Made by a program: the position numbers and the translations under genes. Below, piece by piece: positions 8,911 to 20,376 of a DNA stretch of 64,000 nucleotides. The notes beneath the pieces are model-generated. The model ran no database searches. It was not told where the DNA came from and worked only from the letters and a program-made list of their open reading frames with translations. Source of the stretch: Pedosphaera sp. (GTDB lineage: Bacteria > Verrucomicrobiota > Verrucomicrobiia > Limisphaerales > UBA9464); the NCBI GenBank assembly GCA_009695205.1, contig SIBK01000001.1:1-64000 (forward strand), read 5' to 3'. Within the stretch, counting starts at the first letter, position 1, and the number at the start of each line of letters is the position of its first letter.

Positions 8911-11198
8911 TCTGGCGAGGTCTTCCGTTCAATTCTACTAGAGAACTCGCTTTCCCATTGAACTTCGGGGCGTACACAGTTGCTTTGGTTCGGCTGCTGG
9001 CACTCACTAGCACTGCCCTTGCGGCAGGCGCGGAGCCCCATTGGGCCTTCCAAAAGGTAGGCCGCCCGGCGATCCCATCTGGCGTGAGCGCGGATTCGCC
9101 CGTGGATCGCTTCATCGAAACCCGACTTTCCGAAAAGGGTCTCAAACTGTCGACGTCCGCACCGCCGGCCACCTTGCTCCGGCGGCTCAGTTTTGACCTG
9201 CGCGGCATTCCGCCATCGCCCGAGGAACTTCACGCGTTCGAGAGCGATGCCCGCGTGAATGCGTGGTCTCTTTGGGTTGAGCGATTTCTGGCGTCTACCG
9301 AGTACGGAGAACGTTGGGGTCGACATTGGCTGGACGTTGTGGGCTACGCGGATTCCAACGGATATTTCAATGCGGACAGTGACCGACCTCTCGCCTGGAA
9401 ATACCGTGACTACGTGGTGCGCTCGATCGCGGCTGACATGCCATTCGACCGTTTCCTGCAGGAGCAAATTGCGGGCGACGAGCTTGTGGGGTTTTCGCAA
9501 GATGGGGACATTTCCCCCGAAACCGTGGAGTCGCTTATCTCGACGCACTTATTCCGCAATGTGCCCGACGGCTCCGGGGAGAGCGACGGGAATCCATTGG
9601 AGGTCAAGGTCGACCGATACTCTGTGTTGGAGGGCGTGATCCAGCTTACGGGCTCAGCATTCCTTGGTGTCACCTTGCAATGTGCGCGATGCCATGACCA
9701 CAAGTTCGAGCCCGTATCCCAGGGCGAGTACTACCGGCTTCAGGCGATCTTCAGGCCCGCCTTCGATCCGGAGGCATGGCTAAAGCCCAACGATCGCACG
9801 GCCGGAGTGGCAGCCAGAACGATCCAGGAGAGCGTGCGGCACAGAATTCAGGAGACGGACCGGGCGCTCGCAACCGTGCGAGAAAGCCTTGGGGCGTCCA
9901 TCGCCCCCTTCCGCCGGCAGCTGATTGAGGAACGAGTAGCCGACCTGCCCGAAGCTGTACGCAAGCCGCTGATTCAGGCGTTTGGTACCCCAGAGAAGGA
10001 TCGCTCGGAATCAATGCGAACCCTTCTGAAGGCACACACGAATAGGGTGGAGTTTTCGGACGCCGCTCTTGCGGAACGGTTTCCCACGGTCCGCACCTTG
10101 CAGTCCGCACTCGAAACGGAGAAAACTCGCCTCGAACGCGAAAAACCATCTCCTCTGGAGGCGATTTCCATGCTCGCAGAGCCTGCCCGGCCTGCACCGA
10201 TGCACCATATGCTGGTTCGTGGCAATCACGCCCAGGAAGGGGCCGAAGCCCCGCCCGGATTCCCTGCGGCCTTTGGCGGTGAGACCTTTGAGGTCGCCAC
10301 CCGAACAGGTCGAACCCCAAACCTCAAGACCAGCGGGCGCCGTCTCGCATTTGCCCGTTGGCTTACTTCGGCCGACCATCCGACGACCGCCCGCCTGATG
10401 GTCAATCGGGTTTGGCACCATCATTTTGGCCAGGGGATCGTGCCGACACTGGACAATCTGGGGCGTAGTGGCGGACATCCCTCCCATCCGGAGCTCCTCG
10501 ACTGGCTTGCAGCCGATCTGCTCGAACATCAATCGCTCAAACGGCTGCACCGTCTCATTCTGAACTCGGCAACATGGCGGCAATCCACGGCTTCGGATGG
10601 ATCGACGGGCCAGGCGGATCCGTCCAATCGCCTACTGTCGCGGTACCCGCTGCGTCGTCTCGATGCCGATTCCGTGCGCGATGCCATGCTTGCGGTGAGT
10701 GGGGAACTGGACCCGCGTTTGGGTGGCCCCTATGTGCCGGTTTCTGCCGACAACTTGGGCCAGATGGTCGTCGATGAAACCAACTCCGGTGCTCGCCGGA
10801 GATCCCTCTATCTGCAACAGCGGCGAGGCCTACCGGCAACATTTGTCAGCACGTTCGACGGCCCAATATTCAATCCCGTCTGCATTCTCCGGGTGCCATC
10901 GACCGTGGCACAACAATCGCTGGCGCTGCTCAATTCGGAGTTTGTACGTCGCCGCGCCCGATCGTTTGGGCTGCTGCTACTCGCCTCCAGCGGCGACGAA
11001 AAGGTGTGGGTTCGTGAGGCCTTTCGCCGTGCAGTCGGCCGAGTTCCGGATCGCGCTGAAAGCGAAATGAGCTATGATTTCCTTGCATCCCAGCGGCCGT
11101 TCCACGCAGGGGAATCTCCGAGAAATGCGCAGGAACAGGTGTGGACAGATTTCTGCCAAATGCTGCTCGCCAGCAATGCGTTTCTTCATGTCGACTAA
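8907..11198 (+). CDS. DUF1549/DUF1553 (PSD1-type) secreted protein
   Basis: This is a large planctomycete/verrucomicrobial family protein. The N-terminal half has DUF1549 features (LLRRLSFDLRGIPPSPEEL, GERWGRHWLDVVGYADSNGY, and the haem-type motif in LGVTLQCARCHDHKFEPVSQ). The C-terminal half fits DUF1553 (ARLMVNRVWHHHFGQGIVPT, HPELLDWLAADLL, PLRRLDADSVRDAML). Unlike many relatives it lacks a separate N-terminal cytochrome c domain. The annotated TTG start overlaps the methyltransferase stop. A later start near NFGAYTVALVRLLALTSTALAAG would give a normal signal peptide, so the true start is uncertain. It is followed 3 bp later by its usual DUF1501 partner. The role of the pair is not established. 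Confidence 0.85.
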   Translation: MIWRGLPFNSTRELAFPLNFGAYTVALVRLLALTSTALAAGAEPHWAFQKVGRPAIPSGVSADSPVDRFIETRLSEKGLKLSTSAPPATLLRRLSFDLRGIPPSPEELHAFESDARVNAWSLWVERFLASTEYGERWGRHWLDVVGYADSNGYFNADSDRPLAWKYRDYVVRSIAADMPFDRFLQEQIAGDELVGFSQDGDISPETVESLISTHLFRNVPDGSGESDGNPLEVKVDRYSVLEGVIQLTGSAFLGVTLQCARCHDHKFEPVSQGEYYRLQAIFRPAFDPEAWLKPNDRTAGVAARTIQESVRHRIQETDRALATVRESLGASIAPFRRQLIEERVADLPEAVRKPLIQAFGTPEKDRSESMRTLLKAHTNRVEFSDAALAERFPTVRTLQSALETEKTRLEREKPSPLEAISMLAEPARPAPMHHMLVRGNHAQEGAEAPPGFPAAFGGETFEVATRTGRTPNLKTSGRRLAFARWLTSADHPTTARLMVNRVWHHHFGQGIVPTLDNLGRSGGHPSHPELLDWLAADLLEHQSLKRLHRLILNSATWRQSTASDGSTGQADPSNRLLSRYPLRRLDADSVRDAMLAVSGELDPRLGGPYVPVSADNLGQMVVDETNSGARRRSLYLQQRRGLPATFVSTFDGPIFNPVCILRVPSTVAQQSLALLNSEFVRRRARSFGLLLLASSGDEKVWVREAFRRAVGRVPDRAESEMSYDFLASQRPFHAGESPRNAQEQVWTDFCQMLLASNAFLHVD

Positions 11199-11201
11199 CT
11201 C

Positions 11202-12644
11202 ATGAATCCCTTTACACGAGGCATTGATCTCCGTCGCCGGGCATTCCTGCAAGCCAGTGCAGGCGGCTTGGGATGGCTTGCTCTCCGGCACCTGTTGCAA
11301 GCCGACGCACCTGCCAGGCCGACGGACGACTCAGGCGCGACGGGCAACTCACTGGCCCCACGTCCACCCCACCACACACCGAAGGCCAAGGCGGTGATCT
11401 GCCTTTTCCAACATGGTGGCCCCAGCCAAATGGATCTGTTCGATCCCAAGCCGGAGCTGAATCGGCGGGACGGCCAGGATCATCCGGGTGAATTGGAAAT
11501 TCACTTCGATAAACAGGCCGGAAAATTGCTGCGATCCCCATTCACATTCCGACCTGCTGGCCGCTGCGGAATGCAACTCTCTGAACTCTTGCCCCATACG
11601 GCGTCGATTGCCGACGAACTCACGTTGGTCCGCTCCATGAAGACGGATTCCGTCGATCACGAATCGGCGCTGCGAATCATTCATAGCGGCAAGTTCCAGG
11701 CAGGACGCCCGACGTTGGGTTCGTGGATCCTCTATGGACTGGGGACGGCACGGCAGGATCTGCCCGCGTACGTCGTCCTCTCGGATCCGGGCGGTTTGCC
11801 GGTCGACGGCTTGCGGAACTGGACCTCCGGATGGCTGCCTGCCATCTATCAGGGCACCCAACTGCGAAGCGAAGGACCCCCGGTCTTCAACCTCACCAAT
11901 CCTCCCGAAGTTTCCGCAGGAGCACGAACCAATCAACTGGCCTTCCTGGATCGCCTCAACCGGCACCACCTCAACAGTCACGCCGGCAATACCGAATTGT
12001 CTGACCGGATCCGTAACTTCGAAATTGCAGCCAAAATGCAGTCCTCCGTTCCAGAAGTGCTCGACCTTGCCGCTGAACCCGAGCATGTCCGACGGCTGTA
12101 CGGGCTAAATCATCCAGACCCATCCACGGCAAACTACGCCAAGAGATGCCTCATGGCACGGCGCCTCGTTGAACGGGGTGTGCGATTCGTCCAGGTTTTT
12201 CTCAACGGCCAGCCGTGGGATACCCATGACAAAAATGCGGCGAAACTGCGCGATCTATGCCGCATGACGGACCAGCCGAGTGCCGCCCTCGTTCAGGATC
12301 TCAAACAGCGAGGAATGCTCGAAGATACCGTCGTCCTGTGGACGGGCGAGTTTGGCCGCCTGCCAGTTTCGCAAGGCAAGGACGGCCGCGATCATAACCG
12401 GCACGGTTTTTCACTCTGGCTCGCGGGCGGAGGTTTCAAGAAAGGCCATGTCCATGGCGCCACCGATGATTTTGGATATCGTTCGGTGCAGGACGTCGTC
12501 CCCGTCGCTAACTTTCACGCCACGCTCCTCAGTGCGTTGGGCCTGAATCATCGCGAGCTAACCCATTTCCATGAAGGACGGGCGGATAGTCTGACCGATG
12601 CGACTGTTACCGATGCTCAGGTGGTCGGAGAGCTGTTGGCCTGA
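11202..12644 (+). CDS. DUF1501 family Tat-exported protein
   Basis: The 480-residue product starts MNPFTRGIDLRRRAFLQASAGG, with a twin-arginine-like LRRRAFLQ signal and a following hydrophobic stretch. The body fits DUF1501, an alkaline-phosphatase-superfamily-like fold: AVICLFQHGGPSQMDLFDPKPELN, SIADELTLVRSMKTDSVDHE, QVFLNGQPWDTHDKNAAKL, VVLWTGEFGRLPVSQGKDGRDHN and GATDDFGYRSV. Histidine and aspartate positions in WDTHD and GRDHN look like metal ligands. DUF1501 genes regularly follow DUF1549/1553 genes, as here with 3 bp spacing, so the two proteins probably work together in the periplasm. The activity is unproven. Confidence 0.85.
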   Translation: MNPFTRGIDLRRRAFLQASAGGLGWLALRHLLQADAPARPTDDSGATGNSLAPRPPHHTPKAKAVICLFQHGGPSQMDLFDPKPELNRRDGQDHPGELEIHFDKQAGKLLRSPFTFRPAGRCGMQLSELLPHTASIADELTLVRSMKTDSVDHESALRIIHSGKFQAGRPTLGSWILYGLGTARQDLPAYVVLSDPGGLPVDGLRNWTSGWLPAIYQGTQLRSEGPPVFNLTNPPEVSAGARTNQLAFLDRLNRHHLNSHAGNTELSDRIRNFEIAAKMQSSVPEVLDLAAEPEHVRRLYGLNHPDPSTANYAKRCLMARRLVERGVRFVQVFLNGQPWDTHDKNAAKLRDLCRMTDQPSAALVQDLKQRGMLEDTVVLWTGEFGRLPVSQGKDGRDHNRHGFSLWLAGGGFKKGHVHGATDDFGYRSVQDVVPVANFHATLLSALGLNHRELTHFHEGRADSLTDATVTDAQVVGELLA

Positions 12645-12656
12645 AACCACAAAAAA

Positions 12657-12678
12657 GAGCCACCCCGAAAGGCGGCTC
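12657..12678 (-). terminator. Rho-independent terminator of the DUF11 gene
   Basis: Read on the minus strand the sequence is GAGCCGCC-TTTCGG-GGTGGCTC followed by TTTTTT. It is an 8-bp stem with one G-U pair and a six-base loop. It lies 34 bp beyond the stop of the minus-strand DUF11 gene and could also stop transcription arriving from the DUF1501 gene. Confidence 0.75.
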
Positions 12679-12711
12679 AATGAATGCAATAAGGGCCGAA
12701 GCCCGATCCGA

Positions 12712-14352
12712 TTAGTAACCCCGGGTTGACTCTTCCTCGACGACCGGGGAGCTCAACTGGTCTTCCGTGAGAATGACCTTCATGCGGCTGTCACCCGTGC
12801 CAATCGCCTTGGCGGTAATCGTGTAGAGGACCACCTGCTTCGGACTTACCCGAGGCAGGCTCGGGAACCTGACGGACTTGCCGTCAACCGTTCCACCCTG
12901 TGAACTGATCGGATTGAACTGAGACGGGAACTGCGCAACGGTGTTGACGTTGATCAGATCCGCGGTGCCCTGGTTCGTGATGCGGATGGTGTAGGTGGTG
13001 TCGTTACCAACGGCGACGGGATCCGGATCGTCCACCACTTCGAGCAGGACGGCGGGAATACCCTTCCACAAAGTGCAGAATTCTGTTGAATCACGCAGAC
13101 CCTGCTGGGTGGTGACGCTTGCGACGTTGCACCACTTGCCCGGCTGGGTGCTGATCAGAATGACGTCCAAATCCTTGGACTCACCGGGACGGAGCGTCCC
13201 AAGGTTCCAGGAGGCAGCATTTCCATTCTGGGTGCCGCCTTGTCCAACGCTCTCAATACGAGTCGGACTCGGGGCCGTATCGGTCACGACCACATTGCTG
13301 AGTTCGGTGTCACCGATGTTGCTCGCAGTGATCTTGTAGCTAGCCCGCTTATTGAGGTACATCTCGGAGTCACCCGTTTTGATCAACTTCAGGCCTGGTT
13401 TGACGATGGTGGTGCAGGCGTCATCCTGCACAGTACCCGCGTTGCTGGAAGTAGCCACAGCCACATTACAGTGCTTGCCACGTTCGGCGGCCTTGAGCGT
13501 AACGGTGATGGTATTGCTCTGACCAGGGCCCAGATTACCCACGTTGTAGGGAATTTCCTTCACCCCACCGAGACCGGCCGGGACCTTGTCGGTAACGACG
13601 ACATTTTTGGCCACCGCGGAGCCCGTATTGCGGACGGTGATCGTGTAGTTCAAATCAGCGCCGAGTTGGGCGGTTTCCGGACCGGACTTGTCGATAGCGA
13701 GAGCCGGCCGGCCTACGAGGGTCTGGGCGCAGACACGCGGATCAGCCTTGAGGGTCGCGCAGCTGAGCAACGCGCCTTCGCGGTCGGATTTGACCGTAAT
13801 CTTGAGAGTCTTGGTTTCTCCTGAATCCAGATTGCCGAGATTCCAGGTCAACTGGTTTCCAGAAACGATTGCAGCGGGTTGGGTCTCCACGAGCGAGGTA
13901 CCTTCAGGAAGCACGTCGGTTACCACGACGTTGCCGGCACAACCGTTTGCCACGGCCTTGATTTCGTAAGTGAATGCTTCGCCGACGGCTACTTCGCGGG
14001 GTGTCTGAATACTCAAGTTCACGAGACCGCCCGCCGTGATCGAACAGGGAGTATTGCCGTTGGACGTGACAGGCTTGGTAGCCGGAACGGTGGTCCAGGT
14101 AGTGGCCGGCACGGAGGCGTTGATTGCCTTCGATCCAGCGTCGGCAACCCGGTTCACCAAAGCTTTCGTGCGACTGCTGTTACGGGCGTAGGGCGAACGA
14201 CCGGTGTAGTAATCGCCCACGATGACGTCGTAGAATTGGCGGCCCCGGGTACGCATTTCGCGGTCAGATCCCCGGACGGTGAAAACGCTGACCACAGCGC
14301 TCGCGACGAGCAGGCCTAGCATCAGGTGTCTGTAGGTAAATTGAGTTTTCAT
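12712..14352 (-). CDS. OmcB-like DUF11-repeat surface protein
   Basis: The 546-residue protein begins MKTQFTYRHLMLGLLVASAV, a signal peptide. After a basic linker it carries four or five DUF11 (CARDB-like, immunoglobulin-fold) repeats, each with a core such as YTITVRNTGSAVAKNVVVTD, YKITASNIGDTELSNVVVTD or YTIRITNQGTADLINVNTVA. Cysteines recur near repeat ends (GKHCNVAVAT...DDACTT, GKWCNVASVT...TEFCTLW), which suggests disulphide bonding. Repeated DUF11 domains with cysteines are the architecture of the chlamydial large cysteine-rich outer-membrane protein OmcB, and Chlamydiae and Verrucomicrobiota are sister groups. A structural cell-envelope role is therefore plausible. It is transcribed alone and has its own terminator. 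Confidence 0.75.
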   Translation of the reverse strand: MKTQFTYRHLMLGLLVASAVVSVFTVRGSDREMRTRGRQFYDVIVGDYYTGRSPYARNSSRTKALVNRVADAGSKAINASVPATTWTTVPATKPVTSNGNTPCSITAGGLVNLSIQTPREVAVGEAFTYEIKAVANGCAGNVVVTDVLPEGTSLVETQPAAIVSGNQLTWNLGNLDSGETKTLKITVKSDREGALLSCATLKADPRVCAQTLVGRPALAIDKSGPETAQLGADLNYTITVRNTGSAVAKNVVVTDKVPAGLGGVKEIPYNVGNLGPGQSNTITVTLKAAERGKHCNVAVATSSNAGTVQDDACTTIVKPGLKLIKTGDSEMYLNKRASYKITASNIGDTELSNVVVTDTAPSPTRIESVGQGGTQNGNAASWNLGTLRPGESKDLDVILISTQPGKWCNVASVTTQQGLRDSTEFCTLWKGIPAVLLEVVDDPDPVAVGNDTTYTIRITNQGTADLINVNTVAQFPSQFNPISSQGGTVDGKSVRFPSLPRVSPKQVVLYTITAKAIGTGDSRMKVILTEDQLSSPVVEEESTRGY

Positions 14353-14688
14353 CAGACGATTTATGGGAATTACCCGGTATGGAAATTCAGCGTGGCTCCG
14401 GAATTCGTGCTCTCAGCGAGGTGAATTAGTCATTCCAAAGCATGGCCCGCGCCGATGGGCGACGCATGAGAGACAAGTTGAAATGATTCAGAACCACTAC
14501 AAAAAAAGCAACGGGAAGACGCTCGTGAGGTTGCATCGCTGGCACAATTTGTCAAGAAATGCACCCAACAGAAATGCACCCAGCGCCGGATTCTAACTCG
14601 TCAAAGCGAATAAACCCCAAAAACAGGGGGGATTTGCAAATAGGGCTTGTCTTTTTGTCTCTGCTACCAACCCTGATGGAATCTTGTC
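14353..14688. other. Divergent intergenic region
   Basis: These 336 bp separate the minus-strand DUF11 gene from the plus-strand repeat-protein gene and should contain both promoters. The ORF at 14363-14596 has no recognisable pattern and is rejected. I see no clear hairpin or RNA gene. Confidence 0.4.
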
Positions 14689-15462
14689 ATGAGTTTGGAA
14701 ACACCTGAGTCCCATTTGCAACTTGATCTGCTGACCTGGCTGGAAGAGAACCGCCAGTTAATCGCCAGCTTATTTATCGCTTTTTCCCTGCTAGTCGTCA
14801 TCGCCATGGTTTGGCGGTGGCGTTCCAAAATGGTGGAACAGGTTGCCAATGAAGCACTTCTAGCTGCCTACACGCCTTCGACCCCGCCTGCGACTCCGAC
14901 TCCGTCAGCGGAAGAGCTTAAAGTCAGCAGCGATACGCTCCTAAAGATCGCATCGGACCACAGCGGAACCTCGGCGGGTGAGCGAGCCCTTCTCCTTGCG
15001 GCCGGACAGCTCTTTGCCGAAGGGAAGTATGGTCCTGCCCGGGAAAAGTTTGATTCTTTTCTACAGAAGTTTCCTGAAAGCCCCTTCGCGGCCACGGCCC
15101 AGATGGGATTAGCAGCCACATCGGACGCGATGGGTAAGGCTGCCGAGGCGTTGACGGGGTACAACAGCCTTTTGCAGAGGTTTCCCTCGCAATCGGTAGC
15201 GAATCATGCGCGCCTGGCAAAAGCGGGACTCCTTGAGTCCATGAATCAACCCGCAGAGACGCTTGCAGTGTTCGATGAAATGACCAAGGCCGGTCAATTC
15301 TCACCTGTCAGCCAACAGGCCGCGATGCGCCGAGAGCTGCTGCTTCAAAAGCATCCGGAACTCAACAAAACCCAGAGCGTGACCAATTCCGTCAACGTAT
15401 CCGCTCCGTCCGCCTTGGCTCCTCCTGTCGATCCCGCTCCCGTCGCCGCTCCCGCCAAGTAA
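14689..15462 (+). CDS. Membrane-anchored TPR-like protein
   Basis: The 257-residue protein has a short cytoplasmic N-terminus, one membrane helix (LIASLFIAFSLLVVIAMVW, about residues 24-42) and a helical-repeat region. Repeats include LLLAAGQLFAEGKYGPAREKFDSFLQKFPESPFAATAQMGLAA and a second of similar spacing, matching tetratricopeptide or YbgF/YfgM-like units. A proline/alanine-rich tail follows (APPVDPAPVAAPAK). The layout resembles YfgM, a periplasmic chaperone-associated protein of proteobacteria, but a true relationship is unproven. ugd starts 32 bp downstream, so the two may be cotranscribed. Confidence 0.7.
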   Translation: MSLETPESHLQLDLLTWLEENRQLIASLFIAFSLLVVIAMVWRWRSKMVEQVANEALLAAYTPSTPPATPTPSAEELKVSSDTLLKIASDHSGTSAGERALLLAAGQLFAEGKYGPAREKFDSFLQKFPESPFAATAQMGLAATSDAMGKAAEALTGYNSLLQRFPSQSVANHARLAKAGLLESMNQPAETLAVFDEMTKAGQFSPVSQQAAMRRELLLQKHPELNKTQSVTNSVNVSAPSALAPPVDPAPVAAPAK

Positions 15463-15494
15463 TCAAGGCTAGATTTTTCACGAGCGGCCCCCGA

Positions 15495-16784
15495 ATGAAT
15501 ATCGCCATCATTGGCACAGGTTACGTGGGTTTGGTCACCGGTGCCTGTTTTGCGGAAGTCGGCTATCATGTGATTTGCGTTGACTGTGACGCGCGCAAGA
15601 TTGAGCACCTGCAGCACGGCGAAAGCCCCATCTACGAACCCGGCCTCGACGACCTGGTAAAACGAAACGCTCAGGCGGGTAGACTCCGTTTTACCACCTC
15701 TACCCAGGAAGCAGTCGAACAGTCTGAAGTCATTTTCATCGCCGTTCCCACACCTCCGCTGCCGGACGGAGGGGTGGATCTCAGCTATATTGAGAGTGTC
15801 GCCCGCGAAATCGCCGCACACCTCGATGGGTACCGCATTGTGGTCGATAAGAGCACCGTCCCCGTCCGCACGGCCGAGAAGGTCGCCGAAACGATCAAGC
15901 GTTACGGGCGAAATCCGATCGACATCGATGTGGTAAGCAACCCGGAGTTCCTCCGGGAGGGGTTTGCCGTTGAGGACCTGATGAAGCCGGATCGCATTGT
16001 GATCGGCGTTGGCAGCGATCGTCCGGTGGCGGCGATGAAGGCGATTTATGCGCCCTTCGACGCACCGCTGATTGTCACGGATACGAATTCTGCGGAGCTG
16101 ATCAAACACGCCGCCAATTCGTTTCTCGCATTAAAAATTTCCTATGCAAATGCCTTATCCGCCATCTGTGAAGCAGCCCATGCCGATGTCAAGGCCGTGA
16201 CCCAAGGGATGGGCCTGGACCGCCGGATCGGCACTCAATTCCTAAACGCCGGACTTGGGTTTGGCGGATCGTGTTTTCCCAAGGATCTCAGCGCCTTCAT
16301 TAAGATTAGTGAGCAACTGGGTTACGATTTTCGTTTGCTGAAAGAGGTGCAGCAGATCAATGCCGACCAGATGCGTCGGTTCGTGAAAAAAATTACGCAC
16401 GCTCTTTGGGTTCTCAAAGAAAAGCGAATCGGTGTCCTAGGCCTGGCATTCAAACAAAACACAGACGACATCCGCACTTCGCCATCACTCGAGTTGTGTC
16501 GTCAACTGCTTCGCGAGGGTGCAACGCTGCGTGTCCACGATCCCAAGGCCATGGAAAAAGCTCGGGTGGTTCTCCCGGAAGCCACGTTTGTGGAGGACGC
16601 AAATCTCGTCGCCGAAGGTTGTGACGCTCTGGTGATTGCCACCGAATGGCCCGAGTTCACCCGCGTCGACTACGCTCAGGCTCGCCGCACGATGAGAACT
16701 CCGATTCTGTTCGATGGTCGCAATCTTTTGGATCCTGTTGAAATGAAGAGCCTCGGATTTATCTACCATAGTGTAGGGCGGTAA
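15495..16784 (+). CDS. ugd: UDP-glucose 6-dehydrogenase
   Basis: The 429-residue protein oxidises UDP-glucose to UDP-glucuronate with two NAD+, supplying acidic sugars for surface polysaccharides. MNIAIIGTGYVGLVTGACFAEVG is the NAD-binding Rossmann motif. VDKSTVPVRTAEKV, VSNPEFLREGFAVEDLMKPDRIVIG and FGGSCFPKDLSAFIKI are family signatures, the last holding the catalytic cysteine (residue 260). The C-terminal domain (RIGVLGLAFKQNTDDIRTSPSLEL) is complete, and the length is normal. It is followed 3 bp later by a Nudix hydrolase gene, which suggests an operon. Confidence 0.95.
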   Translation: MNIAIIGTGYVGLVTGACFAEVGYHVICVDCDARKIEHLQHGESPIYEPGLDDLVKRNAQAGRLRFTTSTQEAVEQSEVIFIAVPTPPLPDGGVDLSYIESVAREIAAHLDGYRIVVDKSTVPVRTAEKVAETIKRYGRNPIDIDVVSNPEFLREGFAVEDLMKPDRIVIGVGSDRPVAAMKAIYAPFDAPLIVTDTNSAELIKHAANSFLALKISYANALSAICEAAHADVKAVTQGMGLDRRIGTQFLNAGLGFGGSCFPKDLSAFIKISEQLGYDFRLLKEVQQINADQMRRFVKKITHALWVLKEKRIGVLGLAFKQNTDDIRTSPSLELCRQLLREGATLRVHDPKAMEKARVVLPEATFVEDANLVAEGCDALVIATEWPEFTRVDYAQARRTMRTPILFDGRNLLDPVEMKSLGFIYHSVGR

Positions 16785-16787
16785 TCC

Positions 16788-17255
16788 GTGGACCTGCCCA
16801 TGCCATCAGGATGTGGCCGCCCGGTCATTGAGGTCAGCGCCGGGCTTATCTTTCGCGATCGGCACCTCCTGATCGCGCAACGACCTCCCGGCAGTCACCT
16901 CGCCGGCACCTGGGAATTCCCCGGAGGCAAGCGTGAACCGGGAGAATCCTGGGAGGACTGCCTCCGGCGCGAGCTCCGGGAAGAACTCGACTTCGACGCC
17001 AGCATTGTCTGCTTCTATGACGAAATCGCCCACAACTACGAGGAACGTCGGGTCTGCATTCGATTCTTCCTCGCGACGGTGCAATCCGGTGAACCGCGTC
17101 CAGTCGGCTGTGCAGCGCTGGATTGGGTCACAGCCGAAGGGTTGGCCGGATTCGAATTTCCGCCGGCAGACGCAGCCCTGCTGGATCGCGTGAGGAGAGA
17201 TCGGCAATTGTGGTCGGCCGGATTCGCGAGTTCGAAACCCTCGCAAGTTCATTAA
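16788..17255 (+). CDS. Nudix hydrolase, MutT-like
   Basis: The Nudix box is complete: GGKREPGESWEDCLRRELREEL fits G-x5-E-x7-R-E-U-x-E-E-x-U. The N-terminal strand IEVSAGLIFRDRHLLIAQRPPGSHLAGTWEFPGG closely matches MutT-type 8-oxo-dGTP diphosphatases, which clean oxidised nucleotides from the pool. Other substrates are possible in this superfamily. The ORF starts at GTG 16788; ATG 16800 is an alternative. It sits 3 bp after ugd. Confidence 0.85.
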   Translation: MDLPMPSGCGRPVIEVSAGLIFRDRHLLIAQRPPGSHLAGTWEFPGGKREPGESWEDCLRRELREELDFDASIVCFYDEIAHNYEERRVCIRFFLATVQSGEPRPVGCAALDWVTAEGLAGFEFPPADAALLDRVRRDRQLWSAGFASSKPSQVH

Positions 17256-17299
17256 TTCTAGGATTGCATCATTCTCGGGGACAGGTTAATTTCCCTGCA

Positions 17300-17566
17300 A
17301 TGACGTTGTTATATAGTTTGTTGCTAAGCAGTCTTGCTGCGGGCTTGCTGTTGACCCTCGCCGGTTGCAAAGACGGTCGATCGGTGGAGTCCGCCGTTAC
17401 CAAGCCCTACCTCCTGGATAAGTGTATCGTGTCCGACGAGAAACTTGGTGAGATGGGGGATCCGGTCGTGTTTGTCTATCATGGGCAGCAGATCAAGCTC
17501 TGCTGCAGCAATTGTCGGAAGGATTTCGATAAGGAACCCGATAAGTTCATGGCTAAGATCCACTGA
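17300..17566 (+). CDS. YHS-like metal-binding lipoprotein
   Basis: Starting at ATG 17300 the protein is 88 residues: a signal peptide with lipobox (LLLTLAGCKDG, cysteine about residue 23), then a small domain, LLDKCIVSDEKLGEMGDPVV through IKLCCSNCRKDFDKEPDKFM. The spaced cysteines (one at the start, then CCSNC) and the terminal F-x-x-x-P-x-K-F/Y pattern are typical of YHS/TRASH-like domains that bind metals. The longer ORF start (17123) overlaps the Nudix gene and lacks a signal peptide. A role in metal handling at the membrane is inferred. Confidence 0.75.
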   Translation: MTLLYSLLLSSLAAGLLLTLAGCKDGRSVESAVTKPYLLDKCIVSDEKLGEMGDPVVFVYHGQQIKLCCSNCRKDFDKEPDKFMAKIH

Positions 17567-17605
17567 CCGGTCTGAACGTTGTCTCGTAGAGGGAACCCAA
17601 AAACG

Positions 17606-17629
17606 GCCCGTGCCGGTTCCGGCACGGGC
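17606..17629 (-). terminator. Probable terminator hairpin between convergent genes
   Basis: GCCCGTGCC-GGTTCC-GGCACGGGC is a perfect 9-bp inverted repeat. On the minus strand it is followed, two bases on, by TTTTT. That favours termination of rpoD transcripts, about 140 bp past the rpoD stop. It can also form on transcripts from the lipoprotein gene on the plus strand. Confidence 0.65.
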
Positions 17630-17767
17630 TTAGGACTCCTGACCTCCTGGGATCTATGTCACCCCTCACCCGACCTCCACGCCCACTGCGTCGAATGCAG
17701 GGAGACTGGAGATTGGCGGTTTAGGGACGCGGCGGCTCTCAACGAACGCAAAAATAACCGACCGAAA

Positions 17768-20227
<2,460 letters not shown>

Positions 20228-20241
20228 AAGGAAACGAAAAA

Positions 20242-20262
20242 GCCGCCCGTCAAGCGGGTGGC
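20242..20262 (-). promoter_or_regulatory. Terminator-like hairpin in the rpoD leader
   Basis: On the minus strand the sequence reads GCCACCCG-CTTGA-CGGGCGGC followed by TTTTT. This is an 8-bp stem with one wobble pair plus a U-tract, ending about 10 bases before the preferred rpoD start. No upstream minus-strand gene needs a terminator here, because the neighbouring permease is divergent. It may therefore act as an attenuator, or the true start may be upstream and the match fortuitous. Confidence 0.4.
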
Positions 20263-20376
20263 GAACGAGCTGCCCATTATCGGGGTCGATCGAGGGGCCG
20301 TCAAGAGAACCAACGGAATGATCGAACATGGGGGACAACTCACCGAACCGGCCGTGCTACCGCTGAACCGAGCCGT

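Noticed and set aside
14363-14596. 77-codon ORF between the DUF11 and TPR-like genes
   Set aside because: No motif, no ribosome site, and it fills a divergent promoter region.
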